A DNA stretch of 56,396 bases from assembly GCA_903831405.1 (NCBI GenBank), contig CAIKXM010000034.1, forward strand, positions 1 to 56,396. The letters are read 5' to 3'. The notes under the pieces are model-generated. The model made no database searches, was not told where the DNA came from, and worked only from the letters and a program-made list of their open reading frames with translations. Shown here one piece after another: positions 1-9,480 of this stretch. The stretch's first letter is position 1. Every line of letters starts with the position of its first letter. The DNA comes from an uncultured bacterium. GTDB lineage: Bacteria > Babelota > Babeliae > Babelales > Babelaceae. The translations under genes and the position numbers were made by a program.

Positions 1-173
1 AAAAATTATTTTTATATATAAAATTTTAACAATAGTAGTAATTCTATGCATTGCTTCATTACACTGCTTGCTGTAGTTAAAAAAATATTGTTGATCTTTT
101 TTTTAACTACCATACAGTACGATCTACAAAACCAATGAGTGCAAAAACAATCACAATAAAAAAGGAACGATCT

Positions 174-965
174 ATGAACGTCTCGCTATGGTATTGTATT
201 TGTATAGCAATTTGTACGACTTCTTTATTGTTATCCATGGAGCAAAATTTTCCATTGCATGCCATAGATCAACAAGCACAAGCTTTTGCACTATCGGTTG
301 TAACGGCAAAAAAAGCAACCGATGAGTTGGCAGTGTATTGTCATTCTATCAAGCACTGTATTGATGAAGCAGCAGGAGGGCACAGGGGACCTGTTGAGAA
401 GAAGAAAACTGAAGAATTTGTCCGGCGCTTAGAACAAATTGATCGTACTGCCCTGGAAATACGATCATGTACAAAAAATTTGTCTAGTACTATTAAATTG
501 GCCTATTGTAATGCTCAGTGGGCACATAGGGCAGCAACGCAGTATGCGCTATCTCATGGAAGCGTTCCATCAGTAGCTCCTATAGGGAAAAGTTTGCAAA
601 AAGCTTCGGATTATATAATGAATATGAATTCTATTGAGAGACTGGTAAGCAATACTGATGTACATAGCATTGAACAGGTAGCCTTTAGGTTAAGATATAT
701 TATGCACTATGTGTCAAAAGTAATATTTTCTACTAAAATTTTAGAAAATTCTCTCTACGGTGCGCCTGCAAAAGAATTTGCACAAACAGCGCAGCAATTT
801 TTTACAAGAGCTTTTAAGGATGAAAAAACGATTGAGTCAAATGCTTGCAATATCCTCTGGCTTATAACACTTGCAAAGAGCCATGCGCCAGACAGTTCTC
901 CTGTGCAGAATATAGAACAAAAAACAGGCAACATTGTTGAGGCTGCTCAAGCGTTACACGTGTAA
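174..965 (+). CDS. Exported helical protein of unknown function (paralogue A)
   Basis: This is a 263-residue protein with no domain I recognise. I start it at the ATG at 174 because AAAGGAACG lies just upstream and this places a hydrophobic signal-like segment at the N-terminus; an ATG at 135 would bury that segment. The mature part looks all-helical and rich in Ala, Gln and His. It is clearly a paralogue of the next gene: both carry an IKLAY-x-NAQWAHRAA block near the middle, a Y-G-x-P-A-K block and a C-terminal AQALH ending. Conservation of these blocks while the rest diverges argues that both copies are functional. Export through the Sec system is inferred. The role is unknown. Confidence 0.75.
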   Translation: MNVSLWYCICIAICTTSLLLSMEQNFPLHAIDQQAQAFALSVVTAKKATDELAVYCHSIKHCIDEAAGGHRGPVEKKKTEEFVRRLEQIDRTALEIRSCTKNLSSTIKLAYCNAQWAHRAATQYALSHGSVPSVAPIGKSLQKASDYIMNMNSIERLVSNTDVHSIEQVAFRLRYIMHYVSKVIFSTKILENSLYGAPAKEFAQTAQQFFTRAFKDEKTIESNACNILWLITLAKSHAPDSSPVQNIEQKTGNIVEAAQALHV

Positions 966-1099
966 AGAGAGAACAAGTTTGTAATGGTGATAATACATAT
1001 GTGATAACACATACGGTTACTATTTTTTTTGCTATTCTATAGTACGCGCTTTAAAAAAAGATGTGCATACAGATAATCGCATAAAAAAGGAAGTTTTAT

Positions 1100-1906
1100 A
1101 TGAAAAAAGTATGTGTATATTATGTCTATGTATCATTGTGCCTGATTATTCCATCAACAGCATGGTGCATGTATCAAGAAAACAACGTATACATGGCAAA
1201 ACAACAGGCTGATGAACTAGTAGATTCAATTATATCTTCACAGCGTGCTAGCTATGAGATGCTAACATATGCCCATTCTATTGAAGCGTATACTACAGAA
1301 GCAATACAAGCGCACTATGGAATTGTCGCAAAGGAAAGTGCGACAATATTTCAAAGTAATATAGAAGATATAACTACTGCTACGCTATCAATCCCAATAG
1401 ATATAAAGCATATGTTACATGCTATTAAATTAGCGTATTTTAATGCTCAATGGGCGCATAGAGCAGCAATGCAGCACGCTCAATCTACCGGCATGATTGT
1501 AGCAATGCCTGCTATTATAGAACAATACTTGCAGAATGCATCATCGCAGATTAGTTCTATTGATACATTCGAAAAGCTTATCAATAGAACCGATACAGAT
1601 AGCATTACAAAGTTGATACATGCTTTAAAGTATTGTATGTACCATGTTTCAGCAGTAGTACATTCTATAAAAATTTTCGAAAATACATTCTATGGATTGC
1701 CTGCAAAGTCTTTTGCTTGCGAAGCAGAAAAAAATATAGCAGAAGCTTTTGTCAAAGAATTAGCGATTGCAAGGCATGCGCGCAACATTCTCTGGCGAAC
1801 AGCTGTTGCACAAAAATATTCGCCAGCTGGCGATCCTCCTGCCCAATTGGCAGAGCAAAGAATGGATACTCTTGTGGACAATGCTCAAGCATTGCATATT
1901 GGCTAA
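1100..1906 (+). CDS. Exported helical protein of unknown function (paralogue B)
   Basis: This 268-residue protein begins with a signal-like segment rich in Tyr, Val and Cys. AAAAAAGGAAG lies upstream of the ATG. It matches the preceding gene along its length, with the same NAQWAHRAA core, the same segment resembling KIFENTFYG-P-AKSFA, and the same AQALH terminus. The two genes lie head to tail, 134 bases apart, with AT-rich DNA between them, so this is a tandem duplication with independent leaders rather than a tight operon. No catalytic motif is visible. It is probably periplasmic or secreted (inference). Confidence 0.75.
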   Translation: MKKVCVYYVYVSLCLIIPSTAWCMYQENNVYMAKQQADELVDSIISSQRASYEMLTYAHSIEAYTTEAIQAHYGIVAKESATIFQSNIEDITTATLSIPIDIKHMLHAIKLAYFNAQWAHRAAMQHAQSTGMIVAMPAIIEQYLQNASSQISSIDTFEKLINRTDTDSITKLIHALKYCMYHVSAVVHSIKIFENTFYGLPAKSFACEAEKNIAEAFVKELAIARHARNILWRTAVAQKYSPAGDPPAQLAEQRMDTLVDNAQALHIG

Positions 1907-2009
1907 ACATATATCGTTCTATTGTAATTATTGACGTAACGCAGTAATATGCTCTGTTATAATTCACCAAGCGATTAATTAACATTTTTTAAAAAAGTGG
2001 GAATTGTTC

Positions 2010-3353
2010 ATGCATACATCGTGTTGTTTAATAAAAGAATATATACATGATCTGGCTAAATGCTTTTTGCACGGGTATATATTTTTTATAGCGTGTGCTA
2101 CAAGCTTAAGCTGCACAAAATTAGTATGCGCAGATATAGTTAGTGCAGAAAAATCTTCCCTGCAACGTATTACTGATTTAATCGAAAAGAATTCGGCACA
2201 ATTATCAAGCAAGCAATACAAGATTGATATGAGTTATCGATCTGCTCGACAAAAGTTAATTGGATATGTTCCGCATATAGCCTTTCAATCATTGTGGCAA
2301 ACAAGTGGTAGTTGGCCAACGGTTCCCTATCAACAGACAAGTTTGCGCGTTGATCAATTGATCTTTGATGGATACGGCCCCATTGAGCATTACAATCAAG
2401 GGCTCTATGATATGCGTGCAGAGCAGGCTGGCTGGAGCGTTGAGCGTAACGATCTTTTTTTTGAAAGTGCTCAAAAAACAATAGCCTTTAGTCGTCAAAA
2501 TACCATACAAGAGTATTCTGCTGCGAAAACATTTTTTGCAGAGCTCGATTCAGACCGTGCTGTGCTTGCCAAAAATAGTGGTCTTGCAACCGTTGTACAA
2601 GAAGATCTTGCACGGGCTAATGCTGCACAACAAGAAACGCTCCTCAAGCAACCACAGAGAAATAGGGATGCCTTGGTGCGTGAGCTGTGGACTATAACCA
2701 ATATGCCATTCGACTTTGCGCCTCTCTATGATTTTGATGCAAAGCGAGCGTTTGTGGATCGTGTGCTACAACAAGAAACTGTTACCTCTCTTACCGGGCG
2801 AGCAAAACAGTATAACCCGTTTATGGATGTATTAAATCAGCGTATTGAAAAGGCTGATTATACCGCACGAGTATTGCCGCGCGCGTATTTGCCAAAAGTG
2901 GGCGGTTACTATACGACGTTAGATCAAAAGGTGCCTATTCAGTTAGACTATCTTGATTTTCCTCGTCAATGGTCACTTGGAATAGCGCTTGAATGGGAGT
3001 TTGATGGATGGAAGCATATTGATGATCGTGATATTGCAAAGGTAGAGAAGCTGCAGCTTGAGTGTGAGCGGCTACAAACGGTCAATACGTTTGAGAAAGA
3101 TATTACCGAGTCATATGCAACTATAGCGAATCTTGCCGAACAAATTAGCGAAAAAGAAAAAATCATACAGGCGCAAATACAGGCCTATGAGCAGCAAAAA
3201 GCATTTTTATCGGTTGGTCTTGCTTCATGTATTGATGAGGCAGATGCGTATACAAAGGTAAAAAGTACCCAAGACGAACGCAATGAGTTGTCTGCAAAAA
3301 TGGCAGTGGAATATGAAACAATACAGCTTATAAGTGGATTTACGCTCGAATAA
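2010..3353 (+). CDS. TolC-like outer-membrane efflux protein
   Basis: This 447-residue protein is the likely outer-membrane channel of the tripartite efflux pump encoded by the next three genes. I start it at the ATG at 2010, six bases inside a TTG start, with AGTGGGA upstream. An N-terminal hydrophobic export segment is followed by long amphipathic helices with Gln, Glu and Ala repeats, and by two segments typical of the outer-membrane factor family: V-D-Q-L-I-F-D-G near residue 110 and SLGIALEWEFDGW near residue 325. Length and helical-hairpin character fit TolC-type proteins (usually 420-500 residues). A gap of 23 bases to the adaptor gene supports one operon. Substrate is unknown. The family call is from pattern and context. 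Confidence 0.75.
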   Translation: MHTSCCLIKEYIHDLAKCFLHGYIFFIACATSLSCTKLVCADIVSAEKSSLQRITDLIEKNSAQLSSKQYKIDMSYRSARQKLIGYVPHIAFQSLWQTSGSWPTVPYQQTSLRVDQLIFDGYGPIEHYNQGLYDMRAEQAGWSVERNDLFFESAQKTIAFSRQNTIQEYSAAKTFFAELDSDRAVLAKNSGLATVVQEDLARANAAQQETLLKQPQRNRDALVRELWTITNMPFDFAPLYDFDAKRAFVDRVLQQETVTSLTGRAKQYNPFMDVLNQRIEKADYTARVLPRAYLPKVGGYYTTLDQKVPIQLDYLDFPRQWSLGIALEWEFDGWKHIDDRDIAKVEKLQLECERLQTVNTFEKDITESYATIANLAEQISEKEKIIQAQIQAYEQQKAFLSVGLASCIDEADAYTKVKSTQDERNELSAKMAVEYETIQLISGFTLE

Positions 3354-3376
3354 CATTGAGGAAATGAAGGCACACA

Positions 3377-4570
3377 ATGACAAAAAAAATAGTATTATAC
3401 GGCACCATAGTATTGCTCGGCGTCGGAGCAGTGGCTGTTGCAATAAAAGTTAAAAACTCATCCAAGATCTCTGGAGAACAGCTCTACGCTACAACACTGC
3501 CAGAGAAAAGAACTATTAAAGCAGTTGTCAAAACATCAGGCACTATTCAAATTAAAGAGACAATGAAAATAGGCTCTCTAGTGCTTGGCCGTATAGAAAA
3601 GCTCCTGGTAGAAGAAAATGAGGTAGTTAAAAAAGGGCAACTGCTTGCTATTATTGATGATGGCAAAGCTGACAATGACGTACTAGAAGCAAAGGCATTA
3701 CTTGAGCAAGCACAAGCTGATTACGCATACCTGCAAAAACGATTTGCACGCGACAGCGCAATGCATGAGAAGCTATTTATCTCTGATGATGCCTTTGATC
3801 TATCATATAAAAATATGATCGCTGCCGCTGCAAGTGTTGCTGCTCTCTCTGCAGCCTATCAGAGAACAAAGTTACTCTATGAACATAAATCTATCAAAGC
3901 TCCCGACAATGGCACGGTCATATCAAAAGATAGTGCTGAAGGCGAAACGGCAACGCTTACCTCTCCTGCAACGATTATATATACGATTGCAAAGTCGCTC
4001 GAAAATATGGAAATTAAACTTGAGGTTGATGAAAATGTTATTGCAGTGCTCAAGAAAGGCGATAATGCAACGATAGTATTCTCCTCGTATCCCGAAAAAA
4101 ATTATGAGGCAAAAATTACTGATATTTCGCGCGCACCACGTCTGCTTAATGGTGCGGTTAACTATTATGTAACGCTGTTATTTAAAAATGAAAAAGATCT
4201 CTTTAAGCCTGGCATGACGCTTGATGCAGAAATAGTAATAAGCAACAAGACAAATGTACTCAGCGTTCCCGCTCATATTTTTATGATTCAGCGTGATGCA
4301 GTCAAAGTTGTCGGCAATGCTTTGCAGATGAAGGTGAATGCGTTGTCAGCAGAAGAATTAGAGCGTATTGAACGTGCTGAGAATCAGCGAACGTTATGGG
4401 TGATTCGCAACAATGCTTTTGATGAGGTTGCTGTAACACTTGGTAGCACTGATGGTGCGTTCTATGAAGTTATTGATGGCATTGATGACAAATCAGTTGT
4501 GCTCGTAGACGTACCCGAAACAGATGCTATGAAAGAAATGTTTAAAAAATTCTTTGGCAAGGGATTATAA
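3377..4570 (+). CDS. MacA/HlyD-type periplasmic adaptor of an ABC efflux pump
   Basis: This 397-residue membrane fusion protein would bridge the inner-membrane permease and the outer-membrane channel. It has one N-terminal transmembrane anchor (about residues 5-23), then a lipoyl-like segment (GRIEKLLVEENEVVKKGQ, about 73-90), a coiled-coil hairpin rich in Glu, Ala and Gln (about 105-160), the second lipoyl half beginning SIKAPDNGTV, and a beta-barrel domain with the usual FKPGMT-x-D-A-E-I-V segment. This order is that of MacA/HlyD adaptors. It lies between the channel gene and the permease gene with gaps of 23 and 8 bases, so it is almost certainly co-transcribed with them. Confidence 0.88.
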   Translation: MTKKIVLYGTIVLLGVGAVAVAIKVKNSSKISGEQLYATTLPEKRTIKAVVKTSGTIQIKETMKIGSLVLGRIEKLLVEENEVVKKGQLLAIIDDGKADNDVLEAKALLEQAQADYAYLQKRFARDSAMHEKLFISDDAFDLSYKNMIAAAASVAALSAAYQRTKLLYEHKSIKAPDNGTVISKDSAEGETATLTSPATIIYTIAKSLENMEIKLEVDENVIAVLKKGDNATIVFSSYPEKNYEAKITDISRAPRLLNGAVNYYVTLLFKNEKDLFKPGMTLDAEIVISNKTNVLSVPAHIFMIQRDAVKVVGNALQMKVNALSAEELERIERAENQRTLWVIRNNAFDEVAVTLGSTDGAFYEVIDGIDDKSVVLVDVPETDAMKEMFKKFFGKGL

Positions 4571-4578
4571 TAAAGCAG

Positions 4579-5808
4579 ATGAATCCTCTCATTCTTTTTC
4601 AAACATCATTGACGGCTCTCATCAAGCATAAAGGACGGTCTTTCTTGACTATGCTTGGTATTATTGTGGGTATAGCAGCTATTATTGTCACCTTTTCAAT
4701 TGGCAGTGGTGCCGAAAAACGGGTAACTGAGCAAATAATGTCTATGGGCGATAATGCTATCTTTATTATTCCCGGCAATGTTATAGAGCGAGGTGGTGCG
4801 GTACGTCCTGGCGACAAACTTATCAAAGAAAAAGATCTGCGCGCTATTGCGGCGCAAGCGCCATCGGTACGCTCGCTATCTCGTGGCAATGAATCTATTC
4901 AAATTATGGAATATAGGCTGCAGTCAGTGAGTGATAGGATACATGGGGTTGATGCGCTCTTTTTACCCTTAATTGCTAAAAAGACGCTCAAGTGGGGCGT
5001 TTCGTTTAACGATAACGATGTATTTCTTAAGCGACAAGTGGTGGTACTTGGCGAAGCGTTGACACAAAAGCTTTTTGGTAAGCTAAATCCTGTTGGCCTA
5101 ACCATGCGCATTGCCAAGCGCCCGTATACTATTATTGGAGTGCTTGCGCATGTCGAAGTGTTTTTTGGTACCAATGATCCAAATAATTATGCCTATATCC
5201 CTTACAGCGTGGCAAAAAAATATTTTGCAAAGCCAGAAGAATCAAAACAGGATTTAGGTTTTATTGCACTTTCGCAATATAGCGATCAAACATCTGATAA
5301 ATCAAGTCGTATTATCAAGCGCATACTGAGAGCTTCGCGCAATGTAAAAGATGCTCAGGATGACTTTACTATGTTTGATCAACAGTCTATAGCTACCTCG
5401 GCAACTGCTGCAGCAGGTGTTATTAAATTGTTTGGATTAATTGCAGCATCTATATCACTCTTTGTTGGTGGTATTGGCGTGATGAATATTATGCTTGTCT
5501 CGATCAAAGAGCGCACGCGTGAGATAGGAGTACGTCTTGCTATTGGTGCAACCCCGGGATTGATTCAATTGCAGTTTTTGATTGAGTCGATTGTGCTCAC
5601 GTTCTGTGGAGGGTTGCTTGGTATAGCTTGTGGGGTGCTGATGCAAAAATTTCTCTCCTCGGTTACTAACTTGCCGGGCACTATTTCCTGGCAAGCGCTG
5701 GGAATATCGTGCCTTATTACCTTGTTTGTAGGATTGTTTTTTGGATACTATCCTGCACGTGTTGGATCGCTCTTAAATCCTGTTGATGCCCTGCTGGATC
5801 GAAAGTAA
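4579..5808 (+). CDS. MacB/FtsX-type ABC transporter permease
   Basis: This 409-residue inner-membrane permease has one N-terminal transmembrane helix (about 18-38, containing GIIVGIAAII), a large periplasmic domain (about 50-270), and three C-terminal helices. The last part carries the family hallmark: GGIGVMNIMLVS, then ERTREIGVRLAIGA, where the coupling helix contacts the ATPase. In E. coli MacB the ATPase and permease are one chain; here they are separate, as in LolCDE or many Gram-positive systems. The gene starts 8 bases after the adaptor gene and is followed within 10 bases by the ATPase gene. The likely substrate is a peptide, macrolide or envelope compound; this cannot be read from the sequence. 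Confidence 0.9.
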   Translation: MNPLILFQTSLTALIKHKGRSFLTMLGIIVGIAAIIVTFSIGSGAEKRVTEQIMSMGDNAIFIIPGNVIERGGAVRPGDKLIKEKDLRAIAAQAPSVRSLSRGNESIQIMEYRLQSVSDRIHGVDALFLPLIAKKTLKWGVSFNDNDVFLKRQVVVLGEALTQKLFGKLNPVGLTMRIAKRPYTIIGVLAHVEVFFGTNDPNNYAYIPYSVAKKYFAKPEESKQDLGFIALSQYSDQTSDKSSRIIKRILRASRNVKDAQDDFTMFDQQSIATSATAAAGVIKLFGLIAASISLFVGGIGVMNIMLVSIKERTREIGVRLAIGATPGLIQLQFLIESIVLTFCGGLLGIACGVLMQKFLSSVTNLPGTISWQALGISCLITLFVGLFFGYYPARVGSLLNPVDALLDRK

Positions 5809-5818
5809 AAAAAATATC

Positions 5819-6502
5819 ATGGCTCTTATTGACGCACGCTCTATTGTTAAAACGTTTGCAAGTAATGGTGGAGATTTGCCTATTCTCCATGGCATAACTA
5901 TTGCTATCGAAAAAGGCGAGTTTGTTGCTATTGTGGGACAATCAGGATCGGGAAAGACAACTCTGATGAACATTCTTGGCTGTCTTGATATAGCAACCTC
6001 TGGGACGTATGTATTTGATGGTATTGACACAACAACACAGTCACTAAGCGAGCTTGCGCGCATTCGTAACAAAAAAATAGGATTTGTATTTCAGCAGTTT
6101 AATTTGTTGCCTGATTTAACCGCTCTTGATAACGTTATGCTTCCACAGTTATATGCAAATATATCAACCAGAGAGGCTCGTGCACGAGCAGTTGAATTAC
6201 TTGGGCGCATGGATCTTGCAAGTCGTATGCATCATTACCCCAACCAGCTTTCGGGTGGACAACAGCAACGGGTATCAATTGCGCGAGCGCTGGTCAACAA
6301 GCCGATGATGATTCTCGCTGATGAGCCGACGGGTAATCTTGACTCGCAAACAGGTAGTGCGGTGTTTGAGTTGTTCCAGCAATTGAATGCTATGGGCACC
6401 ACCATTATTATTGTGACGCATGATCGTGAGCTGGCGCAAAAAACCAATCGGGTTATATCGCTACGCGATGGTGTTGTTATTTCTGATGTCGTTAATCGCT
6501 AA
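5819..6502 (+). CDS. ABC transporter ATP-binding protein (MacB/LolD type)
   Basis: This 227-residue ATPase is the energy-coupling subunit for the preceding permease. Visible motifs are Walker A GQSGSGKT (residues 40-47), the Q-loop within FVFQQFNLLPDLT, the signature LSGGQQQR (about 146), Walker B with the catalytic Glu in MILADEPTGNLD, and the switch His in IIVTHD. The NLLPDLTA-x-DNV segment is typical of the MacB/LolD subfamily. I chose the ATG at 5819 because the family starts just before the first strand; starts at 5783 or 5786 would overlap the permease gene and add a non-family extension. It closes the four-gene operon of channel, adaptor, permease and ATPase. Confidence 0.93.
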   Translation: MALIDARSIVKTFASNGGDLPILHGITIAIEKGEFVAIVGQSGSGKTTLMNILGCLDIATSGTYVFDGIDTTTQSLSELARIRNKKIGFVFQQFNLLPDLTALDNVMLPQLYANISTREARARAVELLGRMDLASRMHHYPNQLSGGQQQRVSIARALVNKPMMILADEPTGNLDSQTGSAVFELFQQLNAMGTTIIIVTHDRELAQKTNRVISLRDGVVISDVVNR

Positions 6503-6574
6503 TTGTATTGGTACGTAGTAAGAAAAGGCTCTATCCATGTTCTACGTGTGTCTTTAATCTATGAAAAGCATAGT

Positions 6575-6991
6575 TTACCGTGGCCAATAATTTTTTAAAA
6601 CTAAGACTGGACCATCATTGATCTCAAACTCAGCTGTTCGATGCCAGCCTAATAATACTGTACCTATATTCATCGAAGATTCACTCAGCAAAGCATCTTG
6701 CGGTAATTCAAAGGAACCTGGCCCAAATGTTTTTCCGTTGAAAGTTATGCTTAATATAGGATGCCATGTATTGTCATGATCCTTTTTGTCACCAAATTTT
6801 GACCCTTTAGGTGGAATTTCCAATGTAATTGTAGCTTCTTTAGAGGGTGCAAAGTTAGTCCCTTTGTAATACTCTACGAAATTAACATATTGAGTTACGT
6901 TGGTATTATTCTTCACGATCAATTTTGCAGTTTGAGTGAAGTTAACGATAGCTAAAAAACATACGCTTAATGCATAATAATAATATTTCAT
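6575..6991 (-). CDS. Small exported GPGSF-family protein
   Basis: This 138-residue protein has a signal peptide ending near residue 20 (SVCFLAIVNFTQTA). AAAAAGGAG lies 8 bases before its ATG. The mature start LIVKNNTNVTQYVNFVEYY and the block ITFNGKTFGPGSF match four other genes in this window (8660-9229, 10006-10632, 11872-12417 and, more weakly, 23735-24259). A second shared block near the C-terminus is LGWHRTAEFEIND. The alternating hydrophobic pattern suggests a small beta-sandwich (inference). I do not recognise a named family. It faces the efflux operon tail to tail. Confidence 0.75.
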   Translation of the reverse strand: MKYYYYALSVCFLAIVNFTQTAKLIVKNNTNVTQYVNFVEYYKGTNFAPSKEATITLEIPPKGSKFGDKKDHDNTWHPILSITFNGKTFGPGSFELPQDALLSESSMNIGTVLLGWHRTAEFEINDGPVLVLKNYWPR

Positions 6992-7134
6992 AACAATAAC
7001 TCCTTTTTAAAGGTAAATAAATTTTTCTTAGCTTACTCATTCTATTTGTTCATCATATCCAGCTAAAAGTTTCGCTTTTTATTATATTGCTTATTTTATA
7101 CTTCTTATTGTTTCAGATTGAAGCAATAAGAGTC

Positions 7135-7166
7135 AATAGTATGTATTTTTTTTAATACATACTATT
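7135..7166 (-). terminator. Hairpin downstream of the 7254-7922 gene
   Basis: A perfect 13-bp inverted repeat (7135-7147 with 7154-7166) closes a loop of six T. It lies 88 bases past the stop of the leftward gene ending at 7254. On the minus strand the loop is A-rich and no strong T tract follows, so it may act as a weak terminator or an RNA 3'-end stabiliser. Confidence 0.45.
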
Positions 7167-7253
7167 TCGCACATTTAAAAAGAATCTAGCTATATATTGT
7201 ATTGTAGGGAGGGGATAGATAAGTAACTGAATAAATTACTTCTGTTTATTGTT

Positions 7254-7922
7254 TTAATGAGCATAGGCTATAGTAGCCCATCTATGAGTTAGCTGCATAT
7301 AGCATTCAGTGGCCTTTATTTTTTCTCGAGCTATTTTATCAGACGTATATGCTAGTTGGTATGAATCATTGCGGCAATGCAGGCATTCTTTTACTTTGCT
7401 CAGATGTGTATGTGTTGCATGCACAGATTCTTCAGCCTCTTGAAGATTGCTAAATACTTTTTGCGCGTATTGTTGTGCTTCTTCACCATATTTTTTTGCA
7501 ATACAAAGTTGTAGAAAGTCAGCATAGTGTTGAATGTACATTTTTATCTGATCAAGTAGTTGATTGAGCGGCTTGATATCAAGATCTTCACCACCAAAGG
7601 TGCTCTCAAAAAATTCTGAGTCAAAAGAGAATGGATCATCAGAGGCATGCGATAGAACAGTACTTTGATCATCATCATCATGCTCAACAGGATTGCACTG
7701 TTGCGCTTGCTCTGGATCAACAGGCTGAGGTATTGTTGTAGATATTGTATGATTACCCTCTCTTGGTGATTCTAAAACAAATCCATTAGATTGTAGCAAT
7801 AAATCATCAAGTGATGATGACATAGATGTCGATGGTATAGAATTTTCGGGCAGCTCCATGCTTATCAGTGATGGCGCCAAAAATAGAGAAAGACATAAAA
7901 GTACGCAGTGAAATAAGTTCAT
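7254..7922 (-). CDS. Exported protein of unknown function, acidic middle and helical C-terminus
   Basis: This 222-residue protein begins with a signal peptide (LLCLSLFLAPSLIS, about residues 8-21). Residues 25-120 are Ser-, Glu-, Asp- and Gln-rich and probably disordered, including a run of Asp around EHDDDDQ. The last 90 residues look like two or three amphipathic helices with Cys and His residues (CLHCRN). No family is recognised. The ATG at 7922 has a modest AAGAG upstream. An extended -10 promoter is visible about 46 bases upstream. It is exported by inference, and its role is unknown. Confidence 0.65.
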   Translation of the reverse strand: MNLFHCVLLCLSLFLAPSLISMELPENSIPSTSMSSSLDDLLLQSNGFVLESPREGNHTISTTIPQPVDPEQAQQCNPVEHDDDDQSTVLSHASDDPFSFDSEFFESTFGGEDLDIKPLNQLLDQIKMYIQHYADFLQLCIAKKYGEEAQQYAQKVFSNLQEAEESVHATHTHLSKVKECLHCRNDSYQLAYTSDKIAREKIKATECYMQLTHRWATIAYAH

Positions 7923-7968
7923 AATAAACTCTTTGCTAAAAAATATACTGTTATATGATGTTATTAAT

Positions 7969-7977
7969 AGTATAGCA
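7969..7977 (-). promoter_or_regulatory. Extended -10 promoter for the 7254-7922 gene
   Basis: Read on the minus strand, TGCTATACT is an extended -10 element (TGn plus TATACT). It sits 46 bases before the ATG at 7922. No convincing -35 is present, which is common for extended -10 promoters. Confidence 0.45.
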
Positions 7978-8581
7978 TATCACAAAACTATTTTGACTTA
8001 ATGTTGTTTTTTAAACTCTTGTTATTTTTACGTTCTATTTTTTTTTAATACAGATATTTTTTAGGTGTATTAAAAATTATTAGCATGGTATACAAAACAG
8101 CGCCAAACAGCGCCAAGGGTTTTAATGTATATCAAAAACAACAAAGTAATATGTAGCTGTAAAATTCTTACGTGATTATGTTTAAAAAATCGTTATATTT
8201 TTACTATCGTAACAATTGATTGCAAAGCTCTATTAAGTTAATTTTTAAGAGTTCTATGACAACAACTCGTAATTTGTTAACATAGAAAAAGAGAAAAAAT
8301 TTTTATGCAACATACTCAAATTTACTGATTAATTAAAAGTTTACTTATTTTGATCTATTTATATTATCTATATTATTTTCATTCGTTATACACGATTCTC
8401 ATCATCGTTATTTTTTAACTCTATAACAAATTTTCAACTTTTCTATCTAGAGCCACTTTTAAATTAACTGCACAACATTCGCTACTTTTAACATTACTTT
8501 ACTTTTTTTTGAGCAATACTAAAAACATAGTTGCATAAAAATCTCTGATTTTATTTCTTCTGCACAAAATATATAATCAGC
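7975..8581. other. Long AT-rich intergenic stretch without a gene
   Basis: About 600 bases carry no convincing reading frame on either strand. They are strongly AT-rich with many T or A runs. The only order I see is a 10-bp tandem duplication (AACAGCGCCA twice) near 8096-8116. The right edge is the terminator of the next leftward gene. It could be a decayed gene, but no protein similarity is readable. Confidence 0.5.
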
Positions 8582-8623
8582 AAAAAAAGGTATGTATCAA
8601 AAAACGATACATACCTTTTTTTT
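8582..8623 (-). terminator. Strong terminator hairpin, active in both directions
   Basis: A perfect 17-bp inverted repeat (8582-8598 with 8607-8623) flanks a short A-rich loop. The stem core is GGTATGTATC flanked by A7 and T8, so each strand has a T tract. It lies 37 bases past the stop of the leftward gene 8660-9229. Confidence 0.85.
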
Positions 8624-8659
8624 AAATCTCAAAACTCAATGCGCAACTCTTATAAAAAA

Positions 8660-9229
8660 TTAACCACCCACACCAAAAAGAGCTTTAAATTTTAAATATA
8701 TTTCTCCACTTCCTGGGGAAGTTTCATTTATTTCTAAATGTAGCGTATTAGCCCATCCCAATAATGTATCAACCTCTTTCCTACCTGTTTCTTTAGTTAT
8801 TTCTTCTGAAGTTATCGACCAATGACCTTGGGGAAGATCACCTTTGACATATTTAAAAATTTTTAAACCATCTATAGATCCTGGTCCATATACCTTAGGA
8901 TCCTTATAATCTTGTTCGCCAAATTTTTTACGAGAAACTGTCAATGACATGACTTGCCAATCGTAGTTATCATAATTAAATTCTTCTTCACCTCTATTTT
9001 TTTGCATATCTACTGGATTAATATAAAAAGTAACTGTTTTATCCTCTTGCTTTGACACTATACCATAAGGTTTAGGTAAGAACATATTTGAGTCTAATCG
9101 AGTAATATTAATGTCTGCTTTTACATAATAATTTGTCTTGTTTTTAAAAACAATACGGGATGCAGAAATATAAGAAACTCCAAATAACAAAAGACCAATA
9201 GTTAAAATTTTTAAAACTTTTCGATTCAT
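8660..9229 (-). CDS. Small exported GPGSF-family protein
   Basis: This 189-residue protein has a signal peptide ending near ISA-S (residue 23). The mature start RIVFKNKTNYYVKADINIT is the family N-terminal strand with the N-x-T motif. The core motif here is VYGPGSIDGL, a variant of GPGSF, preceded by SRKKFG. The C-terminal block LLGWANTLHLEIN matches LGWHRTAEFEIN in the 6575-6991 product. AAGGAG lies 8 bases before the ATG. The promoter and 60-base leader are nearly the same as those of 10006-10632, so the two genes were duplicated with their regulation. Function is unknown. Confidence 0.78.
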   Translation of the reverse strand: MNRKVLKILTIGLLLFGVSYISASRIVFKNKTNYYVKADINITRLDSNMFLPKPYGIVSKQEDKTVTFYINPVDMQKNRGEEEFNYDNYDWQVMSLTVSRKKFGEQDYKDPKVYGPGSIDGLKIFKYVKGDLPQGHWSITSEEITKETGRKEVDTLLGWANTLHLEINETSPGSGEIYLKFKALFGVGG

Positions 9230-9289
9230 GATCCATTCTCCTTTTTTATATCAATACACTATATAATTTACTTTTATCCCTATTTGTTA

Positions 9290-9318
9290 GTATTACAAAT
9301 TGAAAACATAAAAAGCAA
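9290..9318 (-). promoter_or_regulatory. Promoter of the 8660-9229 gene (shared family promoter)
   Basis: On the minus strand TTGCTT (9318-9313), a 17-base spacer and TAATAC (9295-9290) form a sigma-70-type promoter. The spacer ends in TTTTCAATTTG, which is also found before 10006-10632 and 17063-17464. The predicted transcript start leaves a leader of about 54 bases. Confidence 0.7.
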
Positions 9319-9480
9319 TGTTTGTAAAAATATAATAATCATGATATTGATTTTGAATGTATATCAATAATTCAAAAAAACCCTTACATCTTGACAATAC
9401 ATAAGAACATATCAAGCTAAGTAATAGTATAAATACGTATAATTACATAATAATTACAGAGTAGAAGGATAAGGGAAATA

